Shown: piece by piece, positions 40,330 to 50,821 of the stretch
How the letters are laid out: each line of letters begins with the position of its first letter
How positions within the stretch are numbered: the first letter of the stretch is position 1
Source of the DNA: Bacteroidetes bacterium SCGC AAA795-G10
GTDB taxonomy: Bacteria; Bacteroidota; Bacteroidia; Flavobacteriales; Flavobacteriaceae
Length of the DNA stretch: 64,000 nucleotides
Assembly (NCBI GenBank): GCA_003130815.1
Contig: QFDA01000001.1
Span: 980,631-1,044,630, forward strand
Direction: 5' to 3'
Made by a program: the position numbers and the translations under genes
The notes under the pieces: model-generated
What the model saw: only the letters and a program-made list of their open reading frames with translations
What the model was told of the DNA's origin: nothing
The model's database searches: none

Positions 40330-40926
40330 ATGTATAAAGTTTTTTATAATCAGAAACCCATTTATTTTACTTCAGATTTAAGTAAAAACTCATCTGTCAC
40401 CCCACTTTTTTTTCTAAAATACACTGATTCAAGGTCAATTATAAATGCACTAAAAGACAGTGCTGTGGAGCAAGTCTACTTATATCATCAAAATGAAAAA
40501 AAAATAGAGAAACATTTTTTTAAAATTTTCAAAATTGTTGAGGCTGCAGGAGGACTAGTTAAAAATTCAAATGGTTCTTATTTATTTATTTTTAGAAATA
40601 AGAGATGGGATTTACCCAAAGGGAAGGTTTTAAAAAACGAAATTATTAATAAAGCTGCAATTCGAGAGGTTATTGAAGAAACTGGAGTTAAAAATCTGAG
40701 AATTAAAAAAACTTTACCTACAACATATCATGTGTACAAAGCAAATAAAAAGTTTAAGCTAAAAAAAACTTACTGGTTTCTTATGGAAACTTCTTATACT
40801 GGTAATTTAGTTCCACAGATTGAAGAAAACATAGAACTAGCTATTTGGAAGTTCCCAGAAGAAATTCCGAAACTAATGAAAAATGCATATGAGAATATCA
40901 AACTTTTAATCAATAAACTTGTTTAA
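40330..40926 (+). CDS. NUDIX hydrolase
   Basis: Nudix box-like GKVLKNEIINKAAIREVIEETGV. Confidence 0.88.
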   Translation: MYKVFYNQKPIYFTSDLSKNSSVTPLFFLKYTDSRSIINALKDSAVEQVYLYHQNEKKIEKHFFKIFKIVEAAGGLVKNSNGSYLFIFRNKRWDLPKGKVLKNEIINKAAIREVIEETGVKNLRIKKTLPTTYHVYKANKKFKLKKTYWFLMETSYTGNLVPQIEENIELAIWKFPEEIPKLMKNAYENIKLLINKLV

Positions 40927-40927
40927 T

Positions 40928-41386
40928 TCATCTACTATTTTTTACAGCCTCAGGGACAAGTGACGAATAATCTCCTTTATGAAAAATGATTTCTCGTACA
41001 ATGCTACTACTTATATACGAAAAGTCAGCAGCAGTTAAAAGAAAAAGAGTCTCAATACCAGAGAGTCTACGATTAGTTTGCGCTACACTTTTCTCAAACT
41101 CAAAGTCAGCAGGATTTCTGAGGCCTCTTACAATTGCAGTCGCATCTACATCTTTACAAAAATTTATTGTTAAACCTTGAAATGACAAAACTTTAATCTT
41201 TGGTTCTTTATTATGGGTTTCTGAAATAAAGTTCATCCTTTCATCTAGACTGAATAAATAATTTTTTTCTGAATTTTGACCTACTCCAATTATTAATTCA
41301 TCGCACATTGGTAAGGCCCTTTCAATTATATCTTTATGTCCCAATGTCATAGGATCAAAGGATCCAGGAAATACAAATCGTTTCAT
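40928..41386 (-). CDS. coaD: Pantetheine-phosphate adenylyltransferase
   Basis: FPGSFDPMTLGHKDIIERAL, GLRNPADFEFE, YISSSIVREI. Confidence 0.95.
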   Translation of the reverse strand: MKRFVFPGSFDPMTLGHKDIIERALPMCDELIIGVGQNSEKNYLFSLDERMNFISETHNKEPKIKVLSFQGLTINFCKDVDATAIVRGLRNPADFEFEKSVAQTNRRLSGIETLFLLTAADFSYISSSIVREIIFHKGDYSSLVPEAVKNSR

Positions 41387-41395
41387 TTATTATTT

Positions 41396-42373
41396 TTATT
41401 CTAGTGCTTGGATTAAAATTTTAGATAAGAAATCAGATAAATCCATTTTCATAGCTTTAATTTGTTGAGGAATTATACTTTTTTCAGTCATTCCAGGTAC
41501 TGAATTAACCTCAAGTAAATGCGGGATTTTGTCAACAATTATAAATTCTGTTCGTACGAACCCTTTAAGCCCTAACTTTAAGTAAATTTTTTTTGATAAA
41601 TCAACTAACTTTTTTTCTAAACTTTTTTCGATTCGAGCAGGTGTTATTTCCTCAGATTGCCCCTCATATTTTGCAGAATAATCAAAAAAATCGTTATTAG
41701 ATATTATTTCAGTAATTGGAAATACTTGAATTTCGTTTTCATATCTTGCGGTGCCAACTGACACCTCCAGACCATTCAAGTTACTTTCTATTATGAGTTG
41801 AGTGTCATATTTTAATGCTTTTTTAATTGAAGGGAGTAAATTTATTTTATCATATACTTTAAAAATACCAAAACTACTTCCAGATCTGTTTGCTTTAACA
41901 AAACATGGAAGTCCTAATTTTTTTATAATTAAGTCTACATCAATATCATCATCTTTATCGATTGCAAAATATTTTGCTGTTGGAATTTTCAATTCTCTGA
42001 GAATCGAAAGACAATCTCTCTTATTGAATGTTAAAGCAGCACTATAGCTATCACAACTAGATAATGGAATATCAAGAATTTCACAAAGTGCAGCTAACTG
42101 ACCATTTTCACCTAACGACCCATGTATTAGATTTAATATTAAATCAATTTTTACAGTCTTTCCATTAGATGTAAGTTTAAGGTCACCCTTTGAGACCTTG
42201 TAAATATTCCCTCTATCGTCCTTTCCTGTCCATTTACTTTTTTCAATAATAATTAAAAAAGCTTCCCATTTGTTTCTATCTAGATTTGAAAAAACCGTCT
42301 TTGCACTTTGAAGTGATATTTTATGTTCGGATGAATAACCCCCACAAACTACTCCTACTTTTTTCCTAATCAT
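41396..42373 (-). CDS. ddl: D-alanine--D-alanine ligase
   Basis: VVCGGYSSEHKISLQSA, IHGSLGENGQLAALCEILDIPLSSC, LPCFVKANRSGSSFGIFKV, LLEVNSVPGMTEKSIIPQQ. Confidence 0.95.
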   Translation of the reverse strand: MIRKKVGVVCGGYSSEHKISLQSAKTVFSNLDRNKWEAFLIIIEKSKWTGKDDRGNIYKVSKGDLKLTSNGKTVKIDLILNLIHGSLGENGQLAALCEILDIPLSSCDSYSAALTFNKRDCLSILRELKIPTAKYFAIDKDDDIDVDLIIKKLGLPCFVKANRSGSSFGIFKVYDKINLLPSIKKALKYDTQLIIESNLNGLEVSVGTARYENEIQVFPITEIISNNDFFDYSAKYEGQSEEITPARIEKSLEKKLVDLSKKIYLKLGLKGFVRTEFIIVDKIPHLLEVNSVPGMTEKSIIPQQIKAMKMDLSDFLSKILIQALE

Positions 42374-42458
42374 TTAAATAGAATATAATGCAAATGTATG
42401 TGATTTCAAGTCAACCCAAAAGTATCGGTTTTATTATCTTAGTGTTTCAAATCACTCT

Positions 42459-43010
42459 ATGAATTTATTAAGATTTTTATTTAGTAAATCTTTTTTTAAA
42501 CAATTGTTTTTTGCAGCATTATGTTCAGTATTTCTTTTTTTGGTTATTTACTTTGGACTGAAGATTATCACAAAACATAATAATTATCAAAAGGTACCTG
42601 AATTACGAGGTATATCTCTTATAAAATTGTCTGATATTCTAGAAAAAGAAGGATTACGCTTTGAAATAATTGATTCTTCAAGATACATGCCTTTAATGAA
42701 GCCTTTGACAGTAATATCTCACATACCTTTTGCTGGAAGAGAGGTTAAAAAAAATCGTAAAATATACTTAACTGTGAACCCATCAGGTTATAGGAAAATT
42801 ACACTTCCTAACATAATACAGATAACGAAAAGAAATGCTGTTTCATTATTAAAATCAGTTGGTTTTGAAGTTGGTGAATACACTTACAGAGATAACATAG
42901 GAAAAGATATGGTATTAGAAGTTATGCATGATGGTGAGAAAATTGAGCCGGGAGTACTTTTACCAAAAACTACTAAAATTGATTTGGTATTAGGAAATGG
43001 AAAACGATAA
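42459..43010 (+). CDS. PASTA domain-containing membrane protein
   Basis: N-terminal TM helix then repeated PASTA-like units (VPELRGISLIKLSDILEKEGLRFEII; LPNIIQITKRNAVSLLKSVGFEVGEY). Confidence 0.85.
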   Translation: MNLLRFLFSKSFFKQLFFAALCSVFLFLVIYFGLKIITKHNNYQKVPELRGISLIKLSDILEKEGLRFEIIDSSRYMPLMKPLTVISHIPFAGREVKKNRKIYLTVNPSGYRKITLPNIIQITKRNAVSLLKSVGFEVGEYTYRDNIGKDMVLEVMHDGEKIEPGVLLPKTTKIDLVLGNGKR

Positions 43011-44037
43011 AACGGTTATAAATGAAATTGAAAATATTTCAGATGCAATATTTGAACATTTTTCATTTGTTGTTGACAAGGGGCAATCTCCATTGAGAAT
43101 TGATAAATTCTTGATGGCAAGAATCGAAAACGCTACTCGTAATAAAATTCAACAAGCTGCTAAAGCGGGATATATATTTGTTGGTGAAGAACCTGTCAAA
43201 TCTAACTACAAAGTAAAAAAAGGAGATAAAATTAAAGTTCTTTTTGACCACCCTCCCTACCAAAATTTACTAAAACCAGAACCTATAGGTCTCGAAATTA
43301 TTTATGAAGATGATGCTTTAATAGTTCTTAACAAACCTCCTGGAATTGTTGTTCATCCGGGACACGGAAATTATTCAGGTACTTTATTAAACGGATTACT
43401 TTACCATTTTAATCAATTGCCAAAAAATCAAAATGACCGTCCAGGTATAGTTCATCGCATTGATAAGGATACTAGTGGACTTTTAGTAATAGCAAAAACT
43501 GAATTTGCAATGACTAATCTTGCAAAGCAATTCTTTGATAAAACTACTGAAAGAATTTACAACGCAATTATTTGGGGGGATATCAAAGAAGATAAGGGTA
43601 CTTTTGAAGGAGCAATTGGCAGACACCCAAAAAATCGTTTACAAATGACTGTTTACGAGGATAATTCAAAGGGAAAAGAAGCGATTACTCATTTCAAAGT
43701 ATTAGAACGTTTTAGATATGTTACACTTGTAGAATGTCAACTGGAAACTGGCCGTACACATCAGATTAGGGCTCACATGAAACATTTTGGTCACACCCTT
43801 TTTAATGATTCTCGTTATGGAGGAGACTCAATTTTGAAAGGAACAAGCTTTTCAAAATATCGACATTTCATAGAAAATTGTTTTAAAATTTTACCACGTC
43901 AAGCATTACATGCTAAAACACTTGGCTTCAAACATCCAGTTTCGGGTGAGCATTTAACCTTTGATTCACAGCTACCTGAAGATTTTTTGGGTGTACTTAA
44001 AAAATGGCGAAGTTATATTGCTAGTAAGGGTATTTAA
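42997..44037 (+). CDS. rluD: RluA/RluD family 23S rRNA pseudouridine synthase
   Basis: S4-like N-term; NKPPGIVVHPGHGNYSGTLLNGLL, GIVHRIDKDTSGLLVIAKTE, LETGRTHQIRAHMKHFGHTLFND. Confidence 0.92.
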   Translation: MENDKTVINEIENISDAIFEHFSFVVDKGQSPLRIDKFLMARIENATRNKIQQAAKAGYIFVGEEPVKSNYKVKKGDKIKVLFDHPPYQNLLKPEPIGLEIIYEDDALIVLNKPPGIVVHPGHGNYSGTLLNGLLYHFNQLPKNQNDRPGIVHRIDKDTSGLLVIAKTEFAMTNLAKQFFDKTTERIYNAIIWGDIKEDKGTFEGAIGRHPKNRLQMTVYEDNSKGKEAITHFKVLERFRYVTLVECQLETGRTHQIRAHMKHFGHTLFNDSRYGGDSILKGTSFSKYRHFIENCFKILPRQALHAKTLGFKHPVSGEHLTFDSQLPEDFLGVLKKWRSYIASKGI

Positions 44038-44115
44038 AATTTTAAATAGCAATAATTATACACTTCTTGTTTAGACAATTAAAACCTTGTAAATTTATTC
44101 AAAATTAGCTGTTAA

Positions 44116-44877
44116 ATGAAAATAGTAATATCTCCTGCAAAATCTCTTGACTTTCAAAAGCCATTACCTACTCATGAATACACGATACCTGTATTTGTTA
44201 ATGATGCAGAAAAAATTAACAATTTACTCAAAAAAAAGTCACCAGAATCACTACAAAAATTAATGAATATTTCTGAAAAATTGGCTAATCTTAATTGGAA
44301 TAGGAATCAAGCTTTTCTTAACTCTAACAATAAGAATAATAACAGAGCAGCAATTTATACTTTTAATGGAGATGTCTATGAGGGTTTAGACGCACACACA
44401 CTAGAAGATAATAAAATAGATATTATGCAAAAAAAACTTCGCATTTTGTCTGGACTTTATGGCATTTTGAAACCTCTTGACCTTATTCAGCCATATCGAC
44501 TTGAGATGGGAACCAAGCTTTCGGTTGGTAACTCAACAGACCTATATCAATTTTGGAAAAAAAAGGTTACCGATAAATTGGTAAATGAACTAGAAAGAAA
44601 TGAATTATTGGTAAATCTTGCCAGCAAAGAATACTTCAGTGTTGTTGACGCTAAGGTTATCAAGTCTCCAATTGTTAGTCCAGAATTTAAAGACTTTAAG
44701 AATGGAAAACTTAAGATAATTTCATTTTATGCTAAAAAAGCAAGAGGTATGATGGCGCGATATCTTATCGAAAAAAATGCAAAATCTTTAGATGATATTA
44801 ACTCATTTGAAATTTCTGGGTATAGACTCAGCAATGAAGAGACGACAAATAAATTCAATCCTGTTTTTATTCGGTGA
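44116..44877 (+). CDS. yaaA: Peroxide stress protein YaaA (DUF328)
   Basis: MKIVISPAKSLDF, LSGLYGILKPLDLIQPYRLEMGTKL, NLASKEYFSVVD, ARGMMARYLIEK. Confidence 0.93.
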   Translation: MKIVISPAKSLDFQKPLPTHEYTIPVFVNDAEKINNLLKKKSPESLQKLMNISEKLANLNWNRNQAFLNSNNKNNNRAAIYTFNGDVYEGLDAHTLEDNKIDIMQKKLRILSGLYGILKPLDLIQPYRLEMGTKLSVGNSTDLYQFWKKKVTDKLVNELERNELLVNLASKEYFSVVDAKVIKSPIVSPEFKDFKNGKLKIISFYAKKARGMMARYLIEKNAKSLDDINSFEISGYRLSNEETTNKFNPVFIR

Positions 44878-44918
44878 CTCCAAAAAAGTTTTCGATCTAA
44901 AGTCATTTTTATAATAAC

Positions 44919-45650
44919 TTAAAATTCAGCTGAGTTTTTAAAATCTTTTAGTTTTGGATTTATACCTAACACATTTTCATTGATATAAGATTCAATAAAT
45001 TTTTTGTCTATACAACTTTTGCCACTTAGATCATTTGGAGTAAGAAGATTAATTAAATCCAATTTCAAATACTCTTCAAGCATTGGTATTGATAGCGGAG
45101 CAAAACTATAGTGCCAAGGCTCATAATTAAATCCTTCTCTTTTTCGACTGTCCGTATAAGGAAGGTAAAAACCAAATCGGATTGCATTTTTTTCCATCCA
45201 TTCTCTGAGTTTTACGTAAGGTCCATTTCCATGAAATTTTTCCTCAAGAAGCAGATCACCTTCCTTTGGTTTTTTCCCATCAATTATATCAATATCAGTC
45301 CCCCAGTGATGTCTTGAAGTACCTGGGAGTGTTGAGTATTCGATTATTTTATTTATGTTCTCCTTAGGATTAATTCCTTTTTCAGCATTTGAGTAAAACT
45401 TTCTGTTCCAAATAAATTTTTGCCTTTCATATGATCGATATGCTGAAACAATCTCAATTTTAATACCTTCCTTAAGTGCAGCCTCTCTCATTGCTACGAA
45501 TGCTTTTCCAGCCTCAGGGAGAAGTCTTATAGATTCGTCATAAAAATTTAGTTTGCTCTGGCCTAATAAATCTTCTTTTTTAAACCTTGTCTGATTCAAA
45601 AAAGTTAGTGAGGTTAGAGCTATAAATAAATAAGTAAATCTAGTTATCAT
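44919..45650 (-). CDS. M15 family D-alanyl-D-alanine carboxypeptidase
   Basis: IVSAYRSYERQKFIWNRKF, PGTSRHHWGTDIDI, FNYEPWHYSFAP. Confidence 0.88.
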   Translation of the reverse strand: MITRFTYLFIALTSLTFLNQTRFKKEDLLGQSKLNFYDESIRLLPEAGKAFVAMREAALKEGIKIEIVSAYRSYERQKFIWNRKFYSNAEKGINPKENINKIIEYSTLPGTSRHHWGTDIDIIDGKKPKEGDLLLEEKFHGNGPYVKLREWMEKNAIRFGFYLPYTDSRKREGFNYEPWHYSFAPLSIPMLEEYLKLDLINLLTPNDLSGKSCIDKKFIESYINENVLGINPKLKDFKNSAEF

Positions 45651-46096
45651 CAAGATATCATTTTTATAAAGCGTTGGTGAATGCCAATGGTATTAATCTC
45701 AAACGGATTACCAATTGGTTTGAAACCTATACCCAAGTAAAGCATATTAGCAGAAATACGACCATTAAGCCATATGTATTTTGGATTTATCCTTTTTATT
45801 GTTTCTTTTTGAGCATAATTAATAAGTTTTGATGCAACTCCCTTACGTTGATATTTTGAAGCCACAGCAATACCTCTAAATTGAGCACCTTTTGAATTTT
45901 TAAATTGAGATAAGTCCTTTTCATAGATACTTATTATACCAATTATCTCTTTATCAAGAAGTGCTCCTAGATGAAATGTTCCTTTAAAATTATCCCCACC
46001 AAAATGACAAGTTTCCAATGGTTTACCTTCCCTAAGCATTTTATGTCTTAGAGGATAACACTTTGAAACTTCTATATTCAAGATCTCAACTTTCAT
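45650..46096 (-). CDS. GNAT family N-acetyltransferase
   Basis: QFRGIAVASKYQRKGVASKLINYAQKET acetyl-CoA motif. Confidence 0.85.
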   Translation of the reverse strand: MKVEILNIEVSKCYPLRHKMLREGKPLETCHFGGDNFKGTFHLGALLDKEIIGIISIYEKDLSQFKNSKGAQFRGIAVASKYQRKGVASKLINYAQKETIKRINPKYIWLNGRISANMLYLGIGFKPIGNPFEINTIGIHQRFIKMIS

Positions 46097-46243
46097 TATA
46101 TATAATTATCACTCAAGTGTTAGTTATCAAATATAAATTATCTTTAATGTAAGAATTACTAAAATTAAGATCTGGTCAAATAAAGCGAAAACATTAATTT
46201 AATTTTGTGCATATAACGTCAATACTATATTAAGTAATTTATA

Positions 46244-46975
46244 ATGAAACAACTTTTTATTTTAGTTTTTTTTATTAAATCATCTTTTGTGGCTGTTTGT
46301 CAAGAGCGAAGACCTATTAAAGGACAACTACTTTACAAAAACACAAAAGTTGTAGCTGCGAATGTGGTAAATAATACTGCTCAAACTAACACCATCACAG
46401 ACAGTGATGGTGCTTTTGAAATTGATGTTTTGTTAGGTGATGAAATCATTTTTTCATCTGTTCAATATAGAATACGTTCTGTAAAAATAACTGAAGAGAT
46501 TTTGTCTAAAAACAGACTTGTAGTCTCAGTAAATGAAAATATTAATGAATTGAAGGAAGTAGTAGTAACAACTGATGATGTTGAAAAGTTTTTAGATTTA
46601 AAAGAGGAGGAGTTCAAGGGGTTTGATTACGAAAAAGATAAATCAACACAACTTGTTAATAGGGCATTTAACGATCGACAACTTTCCGATGGCATTGATT
46701 TTGTAAATATAGCAAAGCTTTTAGCAAGAGCATTTGGGAATAAATCATCTGATGAGCAAATGCGAATGAAACCGAGTGAGGTTTTACCGCTTGTTTTTGA
46801 AGATAGTTTTTTTGAAGTTGATTTGGGATTAGATAAAAGTGACATAATTTCTTTTTTAGAGTTCATAGACAATAGAATGAAGACTGGAGAACTTCTAAAA
46901 AAAGATAAAGAATTTCAATTGATTGATTTCCTAATAAATGAAAGTAAGGAATTTAAAAACGACATGGAGAATTAG
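46244..46975 (+). CDS. Secreted carboxypeptidase-regulatory-like domain protein
   Basis: Signal peptide; RRPIKGQLLYKNTKVVAANVVNNTAQTNTITDSDGAFEIDVLLGDEIIFSSVQY; promoter-like TAATTTTG at 46200-46207. Confidence 0.75.
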   Translation: MKQLFILVFFIKSSFVAVCQERRPIKGQLLYKNTKVVAANVVNNTAQTNTITDSDGAFEIDVLLGDEIIFSSVQYRIRSVKITEEILSKNRLVVSVNENINELKEVVVTTDDVEKFLDLKEEEFKGFDYEKDKSTQLVNRAFNDRQLSDGIDFVNIAKLLARAFGNKSSDEQMRMKPSEVLPLVFEDSFFEVDLGLDKSDIISFLEFIDNRMKTGELLKKDKEFQLIDFLINESKEFKNDMEN

Positions 46976-46980
46976 TATTT

Positions 46981-47481
46981 ATGAATCTATTATCAATTTT
47001 TTTATTTTTTGTGTGCAGTATTTTCATTCCAAAAAAAATAGAACACAAATTTTATGTTAGTACAACAACAATTGAATTTAGAGAAGAGAAAAACATAATT
47101 CAAATCACATGTCAACTATTTATAGATGACGTTGAAAAGTCACTAAATAGATATCAAGAGGGCATTAAATTAGCCCCTGACTCAAACAAGCAGGGTATAG
47201 ATAAGCTTTTAAAAAAAAGCTTAAAAAAAAGTATACTTATTTCAATTGATGGGGAAACCACTGATTTAATTTATATAGGGAGAGAGTATAAAAATGACAT
47301 TTTGCAATGTTATTTTGAAGCAAATGCACCAGCATCTTCACAAAATTTATCAATTGAAAACAGAACTTTTTTTGATTTGTTTGAAGATCAACAGAATATA
47401 ATTCACTACAAAAATAAATCTATTAGAAAAAGTTTTTTGCTTTATAGTGAAAATGATAGTACTACTTTTTCATTATTTTAA
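46981..47481 (+). CDS. DUF6702-like protein
   Basis: HKFYVSTTTIEFREEKNIIQITCQLFIDDVEKSL, typical of the small secreted protein upstream of an M1 peptidase in flavobacteria. Confidence 0.65.
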   Translation: MNLLSIFLFFVCSIFIPKKIEHKFYVSTTTIEFREEKNIIQITCQLFIDDVEKSLNRYQEGIKLAPDSNKQGIDKLLKKSLKKSILISIDGETTDLIYIGREYKNDILQCYFEANAPASSQNLSIENRTFFDLFEDQQNIIHYKNKSIRKSFLLYSENDSTTFSLF

Positions 47482-47524
47482 CTCTGAAATTACTTTGTAT
47501 ATTTGACCAACTTAAAAAAATGGT

Positions 47525-49813
47525 ATGAAAAAACTTAATATTCATCTAATTTACCTTATTGCTTTTAATCTGATCTTACTTAAAAGCCTTTTTGCACAAG
47601 CTCAACAGGGACATACCAATGAAAATAAATTCAGACAGCTATATGATGAGTTTGCTGAACCAAACAAATATCATAATGCTTCTGGTGCACCCGGGGTAGA
47701 GTACTTTCAACAAAAGGTAGACTACGTTATGGATATTGAATTAGATGATAAAAACTCCAAATTGTATGGGGAAGAGATAATAACATACACTAATAATTCT
47801 CCTGACAATTTAACTTATTTGTGGCTACAGCTTGATCAAAATATTAGAAAAAAGGATGCACCATCCTTATATAAAAACAGTTCGGGAAACTCTGTTACTC
47901 AGAGGCCCTCCTCGTTTTTGAAAAATTATATAAATGAATCCTTTGATGGTGGTTTTAATATCGAATGGGTTTTGGATACTCAAGGTAATCCTTTAAAATA
48001 TACTATCAATCAGACCATGATGCGAGTTGATTTACCAGAATCTCTAACCCCAAACGGAATTTTTAAATTTAAAATTAAATGGTGGTATAATATAAATAAT
48101 CGATTGGAATATGGTGGTCGTTCAGGTTACGAGTATTTTGAAGGTGATGGAAATAAAGTTTTCACTATAGCACAGTTTTTTCCAAGACTTTGTGTCTATA
48201 ATGACGTTGAGGGTTGGCAAAATTATCAATTTTGGGGTAACGGAGAATTTGCATTGGAGTTTGGAGATTATCAGGTTAATATAACAGTTCCGTCAGATCA
48301 TATTATGGAGGCTACAGGAACGTTACAAAATCCTAAAGAAGTCCTTACCAAAGAGGAATACAAAAGATTTGTTGCTTCCAAATCAAGTTTTGAAAAACCC
48401 ATTATAATTGTCAATCAAGATGAAGTAAAACTAAAAGAGTCAGCTTTCTCAAAAAAGAAAAGTACTTGGCGATTTAATGCAAAAAACGTGAGGGATTTTG
48501 GATTTGCTACATCTAGAAAATTTATTTGGGAAAGACAAGCTTTAAAAGTAGGGAATCAAAAAGTGATGGCAGTTTCAATTTATCCAAAAGAGGGTAATCC
48601 ACTATGGGAAGAATACTCGACCAAAGCCGTTATACAAACATTAAAAACATATTCAAAGTTTACTTTTGATTATCCATATCCAAAAGCAGTTTCAGTACAT
48701 GCAAGAAACATAGGAATGGAATACCCTATGATATGCTTTAATTTTGGGAGACCAGACGAAGACGGTACATATTCGGATAGAACTAAATTTGGAATGATAA
48801 GTGTTATTATACATGAAGTAGGACACAATTATTTCCCGATGATTGTTAATTCTGACGAACGCCAATGGGGCTGGATGGATGAAGGGCTTGATACTTTTGT
48901 TCAGTACTTGACTGAACAAGATTTTGGTGTTTCTTATCCAGATGCTATTGGTGATTTAGAAAGATATCCTTCTAGAAGAGGTGATCCAAAAAAGATTGTT
49001 CCCTACATGGCCGGGAATCAAAATTTTATCGCTCCAATTATGTCTAATCCTGAAAATGTTTATCAATTAGGTCCCAATGCATATGCTAAACCAGCCACTG
49101 CTCTAAATATTTTGAGAGAAACTGTTATGGGCAATGAAGTTTTTGATCATGCATTTAAAACCTATGCTCAGAGATGGATGTTTAAGCATCCTACACCAGA
49201 AGATTTTTTTAGAACCATGGAAGATGCATCAGCCACTGATTTAGATTGGTTTTGGAGAGGCTGGTTTTATTCAACAGATGTAGTTGATATAGGAGTAAAA
49301 AATGTCAAAAGATTTTATTTCTCAGATACTCCAGATGAAAAAGCTTCTAATAGGCTTAAAGAATTTGGTTATGATTTAAATAATCTACCAGATATGGTTT
49401 TTAAAATAGATCAAGAAAGTGATATGTTTGATTCAGATTTAGCTAATGAGAGTGCAATAACAGGTTCACAAATACTTAGGGATTATTTAACGGAAGAGGG
49501 CATTGATCCTAAAACCAAATCACCAAAATATTTTTATGAAATTGAATTTGAAAAACCAGGTGGATTAGTTATGCCTTTAATTGTTGAGTATAATTATGCT
49601 GATGGAACGTCTGAACGAGTTTCATATCCTGTTCAGATTTGGAGAAAAAATGATTCAAGCGTAAAAAAAGTTATTGCGTCAGATAAAGAGTTGGTTGGAG
49701 TAACCGTTGATCCAGACCTTGAAACAGCAGATGTAAATTTAGATAATAATAATTGGCCAAAGCGGGAGACACCGTCAGATTTTGAAAAATTTAAAGAGAG
49801 AATAAAGGGATAG
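47525..49813 (+). CDS. M1 family metallopeptidase
   Basis: HEVGHNYFPMIVNSDERQWGWMDEGLDTFVQYL zinc motif; TATATTTG promoter-like element at 47498-47505. Confidence 0.92.
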   Translation: MKKLNIHLIYLIAFNLILLKSLFAQAQQGHTNENKFRQLYDEFAEPNKYHNASGAPGVEYFQQKVDYVMDIELDDKNSKLYGEEIITYTNNSPDNLTYLWLQLDQNIRKKDAPSLYKNSSGNSVTQRPSSFLKNYINESFDGGFNIEWVLDTQGNPLKYTINQTMMRVDLPESLTPNGIFKFKIKWWYNINNRLEYGGRSGYEYFEGDGNKVFTIAQFFPRLCVYNDVEGWQNYQFWGNGEFALEFGDYQVNITVPSDHIMEATGTLQNPKEVLTKEEYKRFVASKSSFEKPIIIVNQDEVKLKESAFSKKKSTWRFNAKNVRDFGFATSRKFIWERQALKVGNQKVMAVSIYPKEGNPLWEEYSTKAVIQTLKTYSKFTFDYPYPKAVSVHARNIGMEYPMICFNFGRPDEDGTYSDRTKFGMISVIIHEVGHNYFPMIVNSDERQWGWMDEGLDTFVQYLTEQDFGVSYPDAIGDLERYPSRRGDPKKIVPYMAGNQNFIAPIMSNPENVYQLGPNAYAKPATALNILRETVMGNEVFDHAFKTYAQRWMFKHPTPEDFFRTMEDASATDLDWFWRGWFYSTDVVDIGVKNVKRFYFSDTPDEKASNRLKEFGYDLNNLPDMVFKIDQESDMFDSDLANESAITGSQILRDYLTEEGIDPKTKSPKYFYEIEFEKPGGLVMPLIVEYNYADGTSERVSYPVQIWRKNDSSVKKVIASDKELVGVTVDPDLETADVNLDNNNWPKRETPSDFEKFKERIKG

Positions 49814-49853
49814 TAACTTTTGGTAATCTATGAGCTTTTAGAAATTTTTTTAG

Positions 49854-50150
49854 ATGTTATATTTGTTTGAAATCAATCACATTTTGTTTATCAGTGGGGC
49901 AGAAATTGTTTTTGTCTTTTTTATAGTGTTACTAGTTTTTGGTGCTGATAAGATTCCGTCAATTGCTAAAACCCTAGCAAAAGGGATGACTCAAGTAAGA
50001 AGAGCTACTAATGACATAAAGAATGAAATACAAAATAGCGTAGATGTAGAAAGCCCAACAAAAAAACTTACCCAAGATTTTAAAGAAGAAGTAGACAAAG
50101 TAAAAAAGGATTTCGATGATCTTGGGGATTCTATCAAAAGAGAACTTTAA
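49854..50150 (+). CDS. tatA: Twin-arginine translocase TatA/TatE subunit
   Basis: FISGAEIVFVFFIVLLVFGADKIPSIAKTLAKGMTQVRRATNDIK. Confidence 0.92.
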   Translation: MLYLFEINHILFISGAEIVFVFFIVLLVFGADKIPSIAKTLAKGMTQVRRATNDIKNEIQNSVDVESPTKKLTQDFKEEVDKVKKDFDDLGDSIKREL

Positions 50151-50821
50151 ATTACCAAGCTTAATGATAATCCATCTCTAAAGGGAAGCAATAAGGTTTT
50201 AATTCTAGAGTCTTTTTTTAGTTTATCATTATATTTCTGAAGTGATATTGTACTCTCATCATTGGGGTCAGCTTTATTAATTACTTTTCCATCCCACATT
50301 ACATTATCAGAAATGATTAAACTTCCAGGTTGAGTTTTATTAATAACTTGCTCGAAATAATTGATGTAATTTATTTTATCAGCATCAATAAAAACTAAAT
50401 CGAATGGGCCATCAATTTTTGGTATTATTTCTAAAGCATTCCCAAGATGAGAATGAATTTTATTCTTAAATATACTTTTTTTAAAATATTTTTGTTGAAT
50501 CAAAACCAGTTCCTCATTATGATCTATTGTATGAAGTTCTCCATTTTCACAAAGTCCCTCAGCCAAACATAGTGAAGAATATCCCGTGTAAGTTCCTATT
50601 TCTAGTATTTTATTAGGTCTTAAAATATTTGAAATAAAACTTAGAAGTCTTCCTTGCAAAGGGCTACTCATCATTCTAGGTTGTAAAATTTTTTGATGGG
50701 TTTCTTTTTCTAGATCTAACAATAGATTAGGAATTTCGTCACTATTATCTAGTGCATAATTTGTCCATCGCTCATTGAAAAAAAGGTCTATATAATCATT
50801 CTGATCTTTTAGGTCTTGCAT
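50147..50821 (-). CDS. O-methyltransferase family 3 (CCoAMT-like)
   Basis: ILEIGTYTGYSSLCLAEGL, FDLVFIDADKINYINYFEQ, ISDNVMWDGKV. Start ATG 50821 preferred. Confidence 0.9.
   Translation of the reverse strand: MQDLKDQNDYIDLFFNERWTNYALDNSDEIPNLLLDLEKETHQKILQPRMMSSPLQGRLLSFISNILRPNKILEIGTYTGYSSLCLAEGLCENGELHTIDHNEELVLIQQKYFKKSIFKNKIHSHLGNALEIIPKIDGPFDLVFIDADKINYINYFEQVINKTQPGSLIISDNVMWDGKVINKADPNDESTISLQKYNDKLKKDSRIKTLLLPFRDGLSLSLVI

Noticed and set aside
42400-42455. Inverted repeat GTGATTT...AAATCAC in the ddl/PASTA divergent intergenic region
   Set aside because: Only 7 bp with 42-nt spacing in AT-rich DNA; could be an operator but likely chance.
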